This document shows positions 1-12,766 of a stretch of DNA of 64,000 nucleotides, in pieces. The DNA is from Plantago ovata (taxonomy: Eukaryota; Streptophyta; Magnoliopsida; Lamiales; Plantaginaceae). The stretch is from assembly GCA_028274465.1 (NCBI GenBank), contig CM051455.1, forward strand, positions 116,721,547 to 116,785,546. The letters are read 5' to 3'. The notes beneath the pieces are model-generated. The model was not told the DNA's origin, searched no databases, and worked only from the letters and a program-made list of their open reading frames with translations. Both the position numbers and the translations under genes were made by a program. The stretch's first letter is position 1. Every line of letters starts with the position of its first letter.

Positions 1-1250
1 GTTGGAGGGTGTGAGCCACGCGATCACGAAAAGCATCGAGGGAAGACGATTGGTTTGAACCGGTCCAACCATCAGTCATTCGAATTGGTTAAACCGGTCC
101 AATACGGTCAAAGATGAACCGGATAAGGGCCCGAACACGAGTAGCTAGCGCACCAAGCGCTAGAACGTGCGTGAGAGCGAGCGACAGTGTGTGGCCATAG
201 GGGGGGAGCAGTGCTCTCTATGGAGGCAAGAGTATTGTTCCGAGCGTGCGCGCGCACGTAGAGGGTTAGGGGCAGTACATGGAGGCGTGTACAGTGGAGC
301 CAGAAGACGTTGTGTCTCTCATGGCGACAGATTTGGGGCTTGTGGAGGTAGTTTTGGGACGGAATTGACGCTTGGAACCTCCACAGCGGGCGAGGAAGGG
401 TGATTATCGACGTCTCCAATGATGATGAGGCAACATAGTTGATGCCAAATCGCAAGAAGACGTTTCCTAATGGTTTTGGTGGTCTATGAGGCTACATATG
501 CAAGACCTGGAACAGAGTGGTATGATCACAACCAGTAGCACAACGACAAGTTCATCTGGATATGCAGGTCTACCACTAGATGACAAGTCACTCATGCAAT
601 GAGTGAGAGGTAACCAAGCAGGGGACAACGCCTATGCACGACGAGAGTGAGGGTTGGTGTCATCGGGAGCAGCTAGTGACACTGACGTGCTTTGCAGGTA
701 CTGGATCAGGGGTGGAGATGCGACAGAAGCCAATGAACATTGGGGACAAGGTTCAAGGTTCGTTTAAAGGGGGCGGTAGGGGTTTTAGAAATTCCAACAT
801 GCATGGCCGTGGTTAGTTCGTTGCCCATGAAAATCAAGTAGCCGGGAGTAATTAGGTGTATTATGTAGTCAGGTTAGCCAGTATTTATGGATAAGATAGA
901 AGTTCACACTTACCAGCAGAGATAGATTAGAACAAGGAACCTTACCTTATCCATAGAAGATTAGAACAAGGAACCTTACCTTATCCATAGAGATAAATGC
1001 GAGTAGATTATGATTTATTTTTTTTACAAAATTATTTTCCCGCTTAGAACTATAATACCCAGGACTATGTCTAAAACATTAGTAGTACATAAGCATGCTA
1101 GTTATTTACATTTTCTATGTACCTTTATATTGATGAATAAAAGTACATTTTCCAAAGTCTCTTTTCTGTCACCGATTCTCTCTGTCTTGTTGAACCATGA
1201 ACGTTCTTAATTCTTGTATCGTTTTTGTCAACTTCCTCCCCTTTATGAAC
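1..1250. other. Decayed retroelement-like stretch without an intact gene
   Basis: No reading frame here matches a family I can name. The stretch from about 800 to 1210 has the texture of an LTR end: a TATTTATGGATAAG segment, a GATGAATAAAAGTAC polyadenylation-like segment near 1134, and a CT-rich end (TCTCTCTGTCTTG) near 1178. The short Gly/Arg-rich frame at 634-816 resembles nothing specific. I infer an old LTR retrotransposon remnant on the plus strand, but no partner LTR, primer site or target duplication is visible. Confidence 0.25.
926..993. repeat. Tandem duplication, 34-bp unit x2
   Basis: Units 926-959 and 960-993 are identical except at the last two or three bases. It is a simple recent duplication inside the LTR-like stretch and has no coding role that I can see. 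Confidence 0.9.
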
Positions 1251-1659
1251 CAACCATTAGCATGCTCAGTTCATGTAGATTATAACGAACCACCTGACTG
1301 CGATCTTGAGTCAAGGTGAAAATCCCTATAGAAATGTAACAAATTGAATGGGACGGTCTAAAATGGAGAACGTGAGAAATGATCGGGGCGGGACGCCACT
1401 TTGTTTGAATGTTAATATTAGAAGAACAATAATAATAATATATAGTTATAATTTATAAGGATAAAAATATTCATTAAGCATTAAGAAAAAAAATATTTTA
1501 TTTAAAGACATCGTATAGAAATTTTGTACAGGGCACCAAATTCGCTCAGACGTTGAATTTTACAATATCAATTACTTTTTCACTTTTTCTCATACCACTA
1601 TAATTTATCCACTCTAATTTATTTTATCATTATTATTTTATTTTTTTGTTATTGTCGTT

Positions 1660-1825
1660 CAATTTAATTTTGACTGTAAATTACTTTTAAACTATAATAC
1701 ATGATAAACTATATAATAAAATTATATCATGCGAATTTAAGGCCTATATTTCCATGATATAATCATATTAAATATTTTATTATTATAGTTCAAAAGTAAT
1801 TTGTGATCAAAGTCGAAATTTATTA
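1660..1825. repeat. MITE-like inverted repeat
   Basis: The left arm (about 1667-1699, containing AAATTACTTTTAAACTATAA) is nearly the reverse complement of the right arm (about 1782-1824). The arms enclose roughly 80 bp of AT-rich DNA. The layout suggests a small non-autonomous DNA element, but outer terminal repeats and a target duplication are not clear. The flanking 1251-1901 is otherwise AT-rich with no recognisable gene. Confidence 0.55.
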
Positions 1826-1901
1826 ATTAAAAATTGTCAAATTGAGTAAATTTTAATTTAACAAAAGAGTAGGAGTAGTAAATTTTAATCTATTATTAAA
1901 A

Positions 1902-2172
1902 ACATTCGCAATACTGATATGAGCGCAAAAACAAACATATATATATAATAACATTCGCAATACTGATATGAGCGCAAAACATATAATAACATTCGCAATA
2001 CTAACTATATGATCAGCGCAAAAACATATAATAACATTCGCAATACTAACTAATATGATCAGCGCAAATAAATATAATAACATTCTCAATACTAACTAAT
2101 ATGATCAGCGCAAAAACATATAATAACATTCGCAATACTAATATGAGCGCAAAAACATATAATAACATTCGC
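1902..2172. repeat. AT-rich minisatellite, ~45-bp unit, about six to seven copies
   Basis: The block ACATTCGCAATACT...GATCAGCGCAAAAACATATAATA recurs from 1902 to 2172 with small insertions and substitutions. Two length classes alternate, with or without TAACTA before ATGAGCGC or ATGATCAGCGC. It lies about 280 bp beyond the stop codon of the trehalose-phosphate phosphatase gene, on that gene's 3' side, so it may fall in or near its 3' UTR or terminator. Open frames through it are an effect of repetition. Confidence 0.9.
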
Positions 2173-2455
2173 CAGATTCCAAATTTGACATATTTTAAAG
2201 GACATATATAAGATAGAAAGAACAAAAACAATACTAGTTTCAAACAAGACTAAGTAGTAACATTCATATGTGATAGCCAAATCACCCATATAATACAAAT
2301 GAGTACATATATAATAACACAATATGGGATATAATATACTTTGCGCGCAAATGAGTATTCCGTTCCCTCATTCCCCCTTATGCATACATATATATTGAAA
2401 CTGTATCTACAAATACTACCATAGTAACGTCGGTGAGACGACCATCTCCGATCAT

Positions 2456-4926
2456 TCAAGAGAACTCCGCTCCCCACTTAGCTAACTGCAGAAGAAAAGA
2501 CATCACTTCTTCTGGATCTCGTACCGAATGTGTAGCCACAGTCTCTCTTGGTACAGACGATACAATCACGGGGAGGCCCTTTTCTTTGCTCCTAAGTACC
2601 TAAAGATCGACCACACAAAAATTCGTATTGGTGCCTCTTACCGAGTGACAATCAGTACGTACGTAGTTGTAAAAAAGGGTCACGTACCTTGAATGCATCT
2701 TCGTCAGTTTTGTCATCACCAAGGTATATGGGAAAGACAGGTTTAGAATCAGCAAATCCAAGAGTATGCAGCAGATACTCTAGCGCATGTCCTTTGTTCC
2801 ACTTGATTGAAGGCCTAATTTCAAGAACCTTCTTGCCACGAGTTATGTGAAACGCAGGATAGTCCGAGAGAACGCTATTCACAATCCCCTCGAGCGTGCT
2901 ATAATCCTGCACGTACATTTCAACAAATACCTATTGTTTCCCCTCTCTTGTTGATATAATAGAATGATCGAGGTAGGTAGACAATTGAGTCGTAATTTAC
3001 CTCATCTGAAACATGCCGGTAATGCACTGAAATACAGAACCTGTTGTCCTCCAGTTGAGAACCTGGAACCACACTCAGTCTTCTCTTCAGCTCCTTTATC
3101 ATCTGTTCGCAACACAAACATTGATAGTTTTAGAAACCCGTATTCGTTTGAAACAAGATCCAAGCTGAAGAGTATTAGAGAAGCTAGATGTTTTAGGAAC
3201 ATTACCTTGTGAATTGAGGGCAGATACTCCTTAGCAGGCTGGAAAAGTGTGAGCTTGTTCTCCTACAAAAAATGATATACTACTATATAATTGAACAATT
3301 TATATATAAAACGTAGTGTACATATTTTTCATTCTAGATCAGTATATTATATTATAAATAAAATAATGTAAGTAAACTGTTCATACAAACCCTAATTAAC
3401 TTGGTGGAACTATGGAGTGGAAATACAATACAAGCTGTACCTTGTCATCTTGGGCATTTGCCCTGTACTTGGCATGTAAGTCTGCACTTAAGCGTGGCCC
3501 CATTATATCCATACCATGACTGCCTGCATAGAACACTTCATCCAGCTTCACAAACCCATAAACCTGCGCAAAAACAATTAATCAGTATATTAATTGTCCA
3601 ACACTGTCCGGCACTCATTGGCACATTTCAACCTGTTTGGGAGGCCAATAGAGTAGAAATTTAATATGAGCGCAGTTTGTCTCCAAAGAAATCCGAACCC
3701 AGGTGGGCATGAGCAGAAGGCTCTAATACTGATACCATGATAGAATTTTAACTCTCCCAAAAGCTCGAACGGTTGGGGATATTCTAACATATAGATATAC
3801 AAAAACATAAACATATGTTACCTTATCTCGGCTTCTACCGCTTATTATGGCAGTCGGGAAGTACTTGGCCACCTTACTTACAGACGACCTCATCTAACAA
3901 TCAACAAACGAGCTCTAGCTAATCAGTATAATGATAAATCAATACGTTTTATGTGAATAAGTACTTTTTGCCGTTTAAAGAAAAAGAACATTATAACTTA
4001 TATTTCAAAGAATTTAATAACATATACAACTATACGATATAAATCTTATTTTCGTTCCAAGTCAAGTTTACACCAATCGGCGAAAACAATCATAATAAAT
4101 CGTATGAATATATGGAACAAAACAATTAAATAAAAAATATATAGCTATATTTTTCATAATTGTTTATTGGGGCCCACTTTGACATTTGTTCATGAACCCT
4201 GTAATCGATGAGACGACCCTGTAATGAATAGAATGAGATTCACTAACCCCATCGGACATGAAAGCACGATCGGGATCACCAACAATTGGCGACAGCGTTC
4301 CATCATAGTCTAAGAACACCACCACCTGCCTCGGATCAATTGAACGCATGAGCGGATAGAATGATGCTAAAGCCGGAGGATGTTTCTCCTATCATAGAAA
4401 TACAAATTTTTCGTTAGAAATGCACCGATATATAGAACTTAACTACTATAGTATATAAAATTATCAAAAATTTGCTCTTGGAAATTAAAAATAAAAAAAA
4501 AAGAGAAAGAAAAACTACAATAGTATAAGAAAAATATTAAAGAAAATATTGCTCTTGGAAATTTTAGACCATCAGCCAAAAATGTTTCCGACCCCTTAAA
4601 AATGGTGTAAAACTTTGATAAATTTTTGGCTCCTTGTTTGCGATATTTGTGTTCGCAAAACTACTTTTACTTGCGAAGAGAAAAAAGGAAAAATGATTAG
4701 TAAACATTAAACTGGCTCGCAAAATGATTACAATCTAATAATAATAATTTCATTTTTGGATCTTTCTACATACCAGCCAGGAATTATATCCTGCTTCATC
4801 AGTATCCAGTCCACTGGGCTCGGTGGATTCAGATTCACTCGAACGGGCCTCGTGGGTTTGGGCTTCAGGTAGCTGATTCTCCATACCCATTGCCAAGTAA
4901 AGCTTCTTAATATTTTCCTTCACCAT
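2456..4926 (-). CDS. TPP: Trehalose-6-phosphate phosphatase, 8 coding exons
   Basis: The enzyme removes phosphate from trehalose-6-phosphate to give trehalose, the second step of plant trehalose synthesis and a control point for the T6P sugar signal. I place coding exons at 4774-4926, 4248-4388, 3822-3893, 3441-3563, 3206-3262, 3001-3102, 2688-2906 and 2456-2599. All introns are GT-AG, and every exon is a multiple of three, giving 336 codons and a TGA stop at 2456-2458. HAD-phosphatase motifs are intact: DYDGT at residues 78-82 (nucleophile and acid/base Asp), ISGR at 115-118, [11 protein letters not shown] at 135-145, LEIRP..KW..KG at about 244-255, and GDDKTDED at 279-286. The start at 4926 follows a likely 5'UTR intron acceptor (TTTGCAG, 4935-4941). 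Length is near the short end of plant TPPs, with a short divergent N-terminus. I see no break, so it looks functional. It is the only ordinary host gene in the window. Confidence 0.93.
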
Positions 4927-5755
4927 ATTTTTATCTGCAAACTCAATCATTTATTCAATACTTTGTTAGCTAATAGAAAAACAAATCATACATATCTTTT
5001 GGATGCATACATATATTATAAATTAGCCCTAAAAAGTGTAAAGAATTTAGCAATACAAAGAATTAAGTTATATTAAGCCCAAAACATACAAGAAGAGAAG
5101 CAATTGATGGTTTTGCTAAAACAGTCCATTATTGAAAGTAGATACTGAATCTGTAAGGCCCAAACCATGGATTTTATAGCTTGAACTAAAATAGTAGTGC
5201 CAAAAAAGACAAGACAAAATGTGTCACCTCCAGCAAAGCCTATGGGCCACGCTATTGAGTCCTTCTAACACAAGAATTCATATGGCCCACCATAAATTGA
5301 CTAGTTATATTTATATATTTTTAAATTATCATAACATAACACGGCATACACAACTTATATCGATCGTGAATGATAAAGAATTTAAGCTATTATGTAACCA
5401 TTTTTACTCAATTACACACTAGAATTCAAATAATGCAATACTAAATTAATGCTTTTAATATGATTACATGAAGGGCAACATTGGCCGGCCTACATAACAT
5501 GTTGTTTATAACGAACTAAGAGTACACATCTATTGGGAAGGTACGAATTCTCCCCAACAACACCCAAGTTCAAATAAACCACAAACCTAATTAATATGCT
5601 AAACTAAACTCTTCCAATACACATATAGCAGCTACTCTATGAAATTATTTTACCACTGAAATAATTCCAATGTGAATGTGTCAGTAACATGTCATCTAAC
5701 TCCTTCGTAAGATATCCCTGTCATCTGCCATATTAAAAAATAAGCTAGTATTTTT

Positions 5756-6060
5756 GTAACGTCCCAAAATTTTAGAGATGTTATAGGGATTGAGAATGTT
5801 GCTCATGGAAACAAGTTCGGTCAAGTTGCACCTTTATTTTCGCAAATTTTATCCAAAGAACTCTAGAGTGAAGTGAGCTTCGCACTGGAGAAAATTTTAA
5901 GATGGGTGATCTACTGAAAAATTTTCGGTGCAAGCACAAATGAAAACGAAGTGTGCAGATTAGAACACATATTAGTCTGTGGGGCCAGCATATCCCCCGA
6001 AGAGCAGCCTAATAGTAACCGCACCGACCCAAAGAATCCGACCTTCCGCCCTTTATTGAT
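5756..6060. repeat. Possible gypsy-type LTR fragment
   Basis: The stretch opens with TGTAACGTCCCAAAATTTTAG, the kind of start common in plant Ty3/gypsy LTRs. It continues as moderately GC-rich DNA unlike its AT-rich flanks, up to about 6060. I find no matching second LTR, primer site or target duplication, so this is a likely truncated solo LTR. Confidence 0.35.
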
Positions 6061-8148
6061 CTTGCGTTATAAATTAACTATTTGTTAAACACCTCAGATC
6101 AATTAAGCATACTCTTAATTACGAATATCTACTCAAACCTGAGATCAAAAGTGAAGTTTTAACCTAGGCACACATGCATAACAAATTAATGCCTTGAAGA
6201 GTTGGTGGTGACAAGAATTGAATAGATACACAGTCAAAGGAAAATGATTGAAGTTAATATAAAGTTATCTTACAGGAGTTAGGCTAACGGTGAAAATAAT
6301 TAAGACCCAAATTAATAAATTTATTAGAATAAGTTAAATAGTCGTTATCTGTCCGGAAAACAAGTACGCCTAGCTGAAGCATATAAATAATATAATAAAT
6401 AAATGCAAGATTATATATAAACAAAAGAGGGGTCATTATAGTATTTTGGAAGTTAAAAGAATAGCAGCAAGTCTTCAGTAAAAAATATAAAAAATAAACA
6501 AGTCAGATTCAAAAGTGACTCAACAATACATGGCTAGTTGAAAGCTGTCTCTATAAAGCACAAATCAACCGTTTTTTAATTACTGTGTCTTAATCAGCGG
6601 GTAAATTTCAATCTCAAACCGACTTGCTTAAATTGATTAATGCTTAGTTAATTAGATTAGGCACGTCATTATCAAAGACAAACCTAATAATTTGAAGAAT
6701 ATATTACTGTTAGTTAGTTAGTTATGTGTTACGTGCATGGAGTTGGCCGGTGTACAAATACACCAACTAATTCCAGCAGTTTCTCATGCACCGCAACTTC
6801 CTAACAATATTTGATATTTTTGATAAGTGATAAGTTGACTGGTAATATGTGTGAAAACATATAAGTTTATATGCTTTAATATGTGTGAAAACACTTAAAA
6901 TGTTTTATATTTAAAAAAACATAGGTAGTACACATCAAACACCTCCTTCCCCTGCCTTAGCCGGCATGGGGATTCAAATGACTTATTACTCCCCCGCCAT
7001 CTCAAGAAAACTTGAATCGATATTACAACTAGTGTGAGTATGATTTTCTACAATGCATGACTTTGAGTGATTCAGTTTGTCTTTAATTAGAGATTCATCG
7101 TCCGTGGTTATATTTTTAATTGCTAGAAGATTATCTAAATTAATTAGTTAATCTTAACCCCAGCCTGAAAAGGACTAATGAATTAGTAATGTAACGATAA
7201 TGAGTCAATCACACGTACGAATTAGTAGTAGCTCCTTAATATAATTAGTCCTAATTCCGTATACGAAAAGAAGGATCAATATGCACTTTAAACTATTATT
7301 ATACATTTATACTACAAACAGAAAGGGTTTAATTAATTAGATCCACCTCAATTAATAAACTTGTCTTAGAATTCTCTTCTCCATTATAATAATATAAATA
7401 AAAATAATAATGACAATAGAGTGTTTGACTTGGTCGCTTCAAACAATGTGGAAAACCATCAGCAAACCGTTAAAATTTTAACAAACTGTTTCATTGTCAC
7501 ATTTACGATGTACTCCTATATAAAAGTTATATGAGACGATAGAAGTATAATAGTCTGTTCCACTATTGTTTAACTTTGGGTTCTAATTCTTAACTCCCTT
7601 CACTATTCTTAAACGTACCAAACTAACGCTTGATAATCGGAAATTCAAACAATCGGGTAAACTTTAAATAAGATGCAGAAAAGCCTAAAAACAAGCAAAC
7701 AAAGGAATGAAATATCTCTACTTTCCTAGCTAGGTCACGTTTATAAAGCTGAAAAACCAAAAGAAGCAAACAAGACATGCACGAAGAAATGAAACGTGTA
7801 CATGATATATTATACTCCTAGAATAGAGTCGAACTTTATAATACTGCTATGGACTTGGTCTCTTGAGGAAACTTATTATTCATGTTTGGAAAAGTAAGAT
7901 CAGGTAGTACTGAAAGACACAAAATTGGGAGGAGTTGTAAATCGGGAAAGGCTTCACAAGTTTTTAATTGACTAGTCAAAGATGAAATATCACAACTTTT
8001 TCAACATGAATTAACGTATACTATTAGTTTTCTTGGGGCATATTTTGGTGAATACGACTTTGCAAAGAAGGTTTAGATGTCTCTCTTTGTTTGGTTAAGA
8101 GCACAAACTTGGTAGGGACAATTTTAGAGTTTAGAGGTTTTCCTAGAA

Positions 8149-8225
8149 AATAATGTAGAGAAGTGAAGTGTGCGTGAATAATGTAGAGAAGTGAAGTGTG
8201 AGTAGGGGAGGGGGGGGGGGGGGGG
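8149..8225. repeat. 28-bp duplication followed by a run of 16 G
   Basis: AATAATGTAGAGAAGTGAAG... occurs at 8149 and again at 8177. A homopolymer of 16 G at 8210-8225 follows. The G run is prone to polymerase slippage and to sequencing error. Confidence 0.85.
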
Positions 8226-8336
8226 AAGAAAGAAAGGTTTGGGAACAATTTGGTTCATTTCGAAGGCGAGGAACCATTTACTCTTCAATAATGAGTGCAG
8301 TCATTGAAAAACTTTGGAGAAAATAAAGTTTGTGTG

Positions 8337-8536
8337 TGTTAGAACATAGGAGTTGAACGAGACAGCACATAGGAGTTAAACCAGAACAGGTTAACTCCTT
8401 GGTCAACACCGACAATGTAGAGATAGGAATGTATTACGAATGTATATATGTCCTAGAATATAGCCTAGAATAGTGGTTTCGTTGTATATATATATCCTTG
8501 GTGATTAATGAGAAGGCATCGATTCACATTCTTACA
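8337..8536 (+). mobile_element. Short solo LTR (about 200 bp) with GTGTG target duplication
   Basis: The segment starts TGTTAGAACATAGG and ends CATTCTTACA, the TG...CA form of an LTR. GTGTG lies directly on both sides (8332-8336 and 8537-8541). It contains a TATATATATATCC stretch 40-60 bp before its end, in the usual place for an LTR promoter. Size and ends fit a small Ty1/copia-type family. The flanking GT-rich sequence makes a chance match of the duplication possible. Confidence 0.6.
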
Positions 8537-8544
8537 GTGTGTTG

Positions 8545-10750
8545 GTCTCGATTAAAAGTCAAGGGAAAGTTACAATCGTATAGTCTTATAAGGGATTGGT
8601 TTCTTGTATCCAAAGGCTTGTCCTGAGAGTTAACTGGCATGGTGAGGGGAGGTTCTAAAGAGTCCAAGTGAGTTCTTGGGTTTCGGTGTTGCATCACCAC
8701 TTGTTAAACCCTTTTTTCATTTTTGCTTCTTTCACTTTGTATCCGAGCATAAATTTTTTTCCGCTTCAAACAAACATATACTAGTTTTTAAAAAAGGTAA
8801 AAATAAGTGTATATGCCAAAAATTATAATAATAATAAAATAAAAATAATCGGATGGAAGTACGAACTAAAGGGAAGTTTTGAATTGAACGTTTCCTACAA
8901 GAAGACACACAACACACTAGGCGACAAACAAATCTCAGTCCCATGAAATTTCCTACAGCTCATTTTTATTAGTAGTAATACTTAGTAGCTAGGAAACACA
9001 TGTATAAGCTCGACTATATTGGGTGTGTATTGGAAGTGTTGATAGAATCTAACACTTCCCCAAGTTGTGAAAGTTCGCTCAAAACTGAGTTCAGGGCTTT
9101 ATCATTATATTGAAAACAAGCCCGGGTTCTATTTGATTGATATACAAAACTCTGATTTGAAGTGAACTTATTCAATCTGAACTTAATAGAATTGAATATT
9201 AAGGTGAAATGAACAGAGACTCAACAGATTTAGAAACCAAAATTTGGAGGTAACAGGCTTACTGTCTTCGAAGGGGGCGTGGTGATTGGGTGGCACTAGG
9301 GGGAGGGGTGGAGTTTTCCCTACATCGCACTCCTCTAACTCCGCCCCTACAAATACTACTGTGAGAAATTTAATTGCTCGTGAGCACATGCGCAAGTATT
9401 ATATCTAACATTTTCTAAGTATCTAAGTACAAATTTATGTTTACACTGATGTTTACGTAACGTGTGTTACACATTTATTTATATAATTTTAAAAATACAT
9501 ATTTGAAGAAAATAATGAATTTTAAAATATAATAAAAAAAGTGAAAAAAAATCACGTCAAACAAAACTTGAATCCGACACTTTCAATTTACAAAATGACA
9601 TATATGTATTGGATTGAAATTGCATTAGCGAAATAGAACGATTAACTTGTAATTGAACTAATGTGCTAACTTCGTGGTTGTTATACAAAAAAGAAACAGT
9701 ATTAATAGAGAAAAGAACTTTTAAAAATATACATCTAAGTTTTTCATATAAATATATATTATAGTTAAAATTAACTGAACGTTTTTGTATTTGCAAAAGT
9801 CATTTATCTATACATGTATGATGTATAAATATGATATTGAAGTAAAATAAAGTACTTTAGAAAATAATAACTAAATCACATAGCACGAGTTTGACAAGTT
9901 GTGAAGTTCTCAAACACATAATTTAAATTAACAGGATCAATTTTTAAATGAGTCGAGCAGCTCCATAAGTCCCCAGCTCAATATACATGGCTTGACCCGT
10001 TAAAACTCCCATATAAGTGCATGTATTATGATTACTCCAAAAGTTCCGAAAAGATGCTTAGTTAGATATATCGTTCGACAAGGTCGGGTTCAAGTTCTAG
10101 GTAACTAAAATCCCAAACATGCCTACTTCTAAAACTCTCCATGCAAAACCGTAACTTGTCACGCACAATCAAATTCAAATTACGGCGGAAATTATAAGGT
10201 GGTGCATTTGAATGGAATAAACTGAAGTAGAGAAGATGTGTAAGGTTATTTCCTAAGAGAGGGAGGCATAGGGTAGAAGTATGGTAACTTAACCAGTTAA
10301 TTTTTTTTTTTGAAGTTATGCTCTTATTATATTATCCAAACTGATTTTAAATGGCCCAGTTATAGAAAACGGGCCCACAATATAACACGTGTGCGGTGAG
10401 TATACCACATGTTAGTTCCTGCGCGTGAACCCACTTTCCCTAGCCAAACCAACCCAAATGTTTGTTCACGCGCCATGGGAGCGAGTTATTAAAAAATCTT
10501 AAATTGCTACTACCTTTGAGGTGGAAAGTACCGAACAGCCAACCGCTTTTTCGTTTTCTTCGTATTACTTTCATGAATCATAAATAAATACTATATATAA
10601 AATTATAAAATAAAGTAAAATAACTATACACATTGAAAGCAAATTCTTGTTCATGTACATTCTAATCGTACACTTGCATCATATAGCTATAACCGATTAA
10701 ACAACCATAATTTTTACGGAGTCAGTTTTACTATTTAAAAATTGTCTGAG
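8545..10750. other. Intergenic DNA, no gene recognised
   Basis: AT-rich DNA. A small perfect palindrome (GGAAGTGTT...AACACTTCC) lies at about 9032-9059. A GC-rich patch at about 9270-9350 reads on the minus strand as GGGGCGGAGTTAGAGG, a type of sequence often seen at MITE ends. Neither is enough to call an element. Confidence 0.55.
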
Positions 10751-10757
10751 ATCATCG

Positions 10758-10982
10758 ATCGATTCTTACTTGATTAAAAAATACATATGAATCATCAGAA
10801 TCAGCATAACTATATTTACAGAGTGTTATTTCATCAACTTTTCCTTCATCAAGAAATACGTATGAATCTCCAAAATCGGTATAACTGTTTACAGAATGTG
10901 ATTTTATCAATTCTTTCTTGATCAAGAGATGCATATTATCAGTGTATCACTTCATCAACTCTTTCTCGATCAACAGACACGT
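10758..10982. repeat. Degenerate tandem repeat, about 70-85-bp period, three to four units
   Basis: The pattern TTGATCAAGAAATACGTATGAATC...TTTACAGAGTGTTATTTCATCAACT repeats with divergence, the last units being shortened. The minus-strand frame 10752-10934 stays open and shows repeated SYxDxxDSYVF and DEITLCKYS-type peptides, but codon-level support for a gene is absent. Confidence 0.6.
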
Positions 10983-11149
10983 AAGAAAAGTAACTAGAAT
11001 ATTCGCACACAAAAATAGGGTAAAAAATAGATTGTAAAATTGCAAATGCAATTAAAACGCAAGATTACATGTATGTGAGTGTAAGTACTATTAAACTAAT
11101 TAAATGAAAAAAAAAAAAAGACATAACTTACAAATTATGAGATGCCAAA

Positions 11150-11335
11150 CAGAGCTTAATAGCTAGTTGTTGATGGAGAACTTATGAGAGAGAGGAGAGG
11201 GTGAGAGAATGGGAGAGAAGAGAGTAGGAAATGAAGTGATATTTATAGGGAGGGGAAAGGGTTTAGGGATTTGGAGTTTGTCAAAATTGCATGAACATCT
11301 TGGCATTTTAAGTTTTTGTATCACAGTGCACTTTT
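11150..11335 (-). promoter_or_regulatory. Promoter-like module, inverted copy of modules at 14.4 and 15.1 kb
   Basis: On the minus strand the order is: a TTTTGACAAACTCCAAATCC segment, ACCCT-type tract, CTATAAATATCAC (TATA box at 11239-11248), a CT-rich leader, then AAGCTCTGT..GGCA. The same order occurs on the plus strand at 14.6 kb and 15.3 kb, including an identical CTATAAATAT box. This is a plausible Pol II core promoter. No open frame of note follows it. Confidence 0.55.
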
Positions 11336-11660
11336 TTATTTTGTCAACATGTGACAATACAATCGACTCAACACTGCTCAAAAAAAAGAAAATCGACTCA
11401 ACGGCCTTGTTTGGAAATTATAATCTGTGTGCATTAGCTTTTATGCTATGCTTTTTCAGGATCTCTTACCAACCTTGGACCTTGTATAGAAAAAATCAAA
11501 TTTCAGATCAGATCGGCTCAATCCAAATCAGATATATTTTTGTATTAATGTAATATAATAATCCACTTGATTTACCCAATTGATTGACCTACCAATCAAT
11601 TTTAATTCGTTGATCTTGCTTATCCAATTTTAATCTGGTGCGTACATGTGTCATTATTTA

Positions 11661-11850
11661 ATTAAAAGATGTAGGGTTCGAATCCTGTTGACGTGATTTT
11701 TTTCCATTATTTTTATTATTATTTTTATTGAAGGTGTTTAATTCAAATCTTGTTGGCGTGATTTTTCTCTATTATTTGTATCATCATTTTAGTTGAAGGT
11801 ATTGGGTTCGAATTTTATTGACGTAATTTTTTTCTTTTTTATTTATTCTC
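11661..11850. repeat. Degenerate tandem repeat, about 64-bp period, three copies
   Basis: Blocks beginning near 11661, 11728 and 11792 share GAAGGT.TT..GTTCGAAT.(C/T)TGTTGACGTGATTTTT followed by a T-rich tract with ATTATT runs. No coding role is visible. Confidence 0.65.
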
Positions 11851-12534
11851 TTCTTAATTTTTTATTTTTTAACATAAAATTGTATGACGTATTATACTTA
11901 ATTTAAAAATAACCATGATATGTTCTTATAAAAAAATACGTACTTCCTACGTCCAATAATAAATATAACACTTGATTTTGTTGACTTTTTCGATGGTCAT
12001 TTTGACCTTAAATTATTCTTAAATCATACGATAAAAATAATTAAATACCTCATATTATGAAACTAGAATGTTTATATGACGCACTTGACAATATATTCAA
12101 CTGATGAAGAACACCAATTAACATGCGAAAAAAGATGCATTGCAAATTTTGAAGTTGAATGTTTCCAAAGCCTAGAGATGTATCTGATGGTTCTTAACTC
12201 ATCGGAAGAATACTTTTCGTATGTCTAATATAGTTCAATTCAAAACTATTAATTGCATAACTACAAAAACTATATACATTTATAAGACACCATTTATGTT
12301 AAGTTTAATTACTCAATTAATTATTTTTTGATTACGTTCGAAGTCATTATATGTGAATATTATATATTTACTCCATTTATTTTAATATATTATAGTAAAA
12401 TAATAATGTTCTACAAGATTACGCTTACGCGTGTGACGCGGTTCCTAGTACTATAAATAAACGCAGTTGAAATTTCTCCCGATAAATTAAACCGGGCCAT
12501 TGTAATATTTTGTCACATACATATTGAAGTAGTA

Positions 12535-12766
12535 CTTATTTTGTCCCAACTAAAACTTTATAAGTTAATTTGTTTCTTTTTTTAAAAAAAAAAATTAACA
12601 ACAAATTAATCCTAAATCATACATGATAAATATATAATAAATCTATATTATAAAAATATACTTGTTTCAATTTTCTATTATATATTCTTTTCTTCATATA
12701 ATTTAAATTTAATTTGTGAATGAATTCATAATTAACGATAGGAAGTTTCAGTTGGGACAAATAGAG
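12535..12766. mobile_element. Stowaway-like MITE, 232 bp, TA target
   Basis: The left end CTTATTTTGTCCCAACTAAA is nearly the reverse complement of the right end (TTTCAGTTGGGACAAATAGAG). TA flanks both sides (12533-12534 and 12767-12768). The inside is AT-rich and non-coding. This is the form of Tc1/mariner-derived Stowaway elements. A one-sided, similar end (TACTTCCTACGTCC) near 11941 could be another, truncated copy. Confidence 0.75.

Larger units (their letters stand above)
4935..8331. other. Intergenic DNA upstream of the TPP gene
   Basis: AT-rich DNA without any coding region I can support. The TPP 5'UTR first exon and promoter should lie in the first part of this stretch, since a splice acceptor sits at 4935, but I cannot place the transcription start. 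The one recognisable item is the LTR-like fragment at about 5756-6060, listed separately. Confidence 0.6.

Noticed and set aside
2456-4926. Idea that the trehalose-phosphate phosphatase is a pseudogene
   Set aside because: All eight exons have consensus splice sites, lengths in multiples of three, no internal stop, and all catalytic motifs.
8210-8225. G homopolymers (also near 31725 and 58906) as G-quadruplex promoters
   Set aside because: Plain homopolymers of uncertain length are prone to sequencing error. Two of them sit in LTR ends, where such runs are common in these families.
11209-11553. 114-codon plus-strand frame
   Set aside because: It runs antisense through the promoter-like module and low-complexity DNA and has no family resemblance.
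11661-11850. Possible SINE or tRNA from GGTTCGAATCC-like words
   Set aside because: Only a B-box-like word is present. There is no A box at the right distance and no poly-A tail or target duplication.
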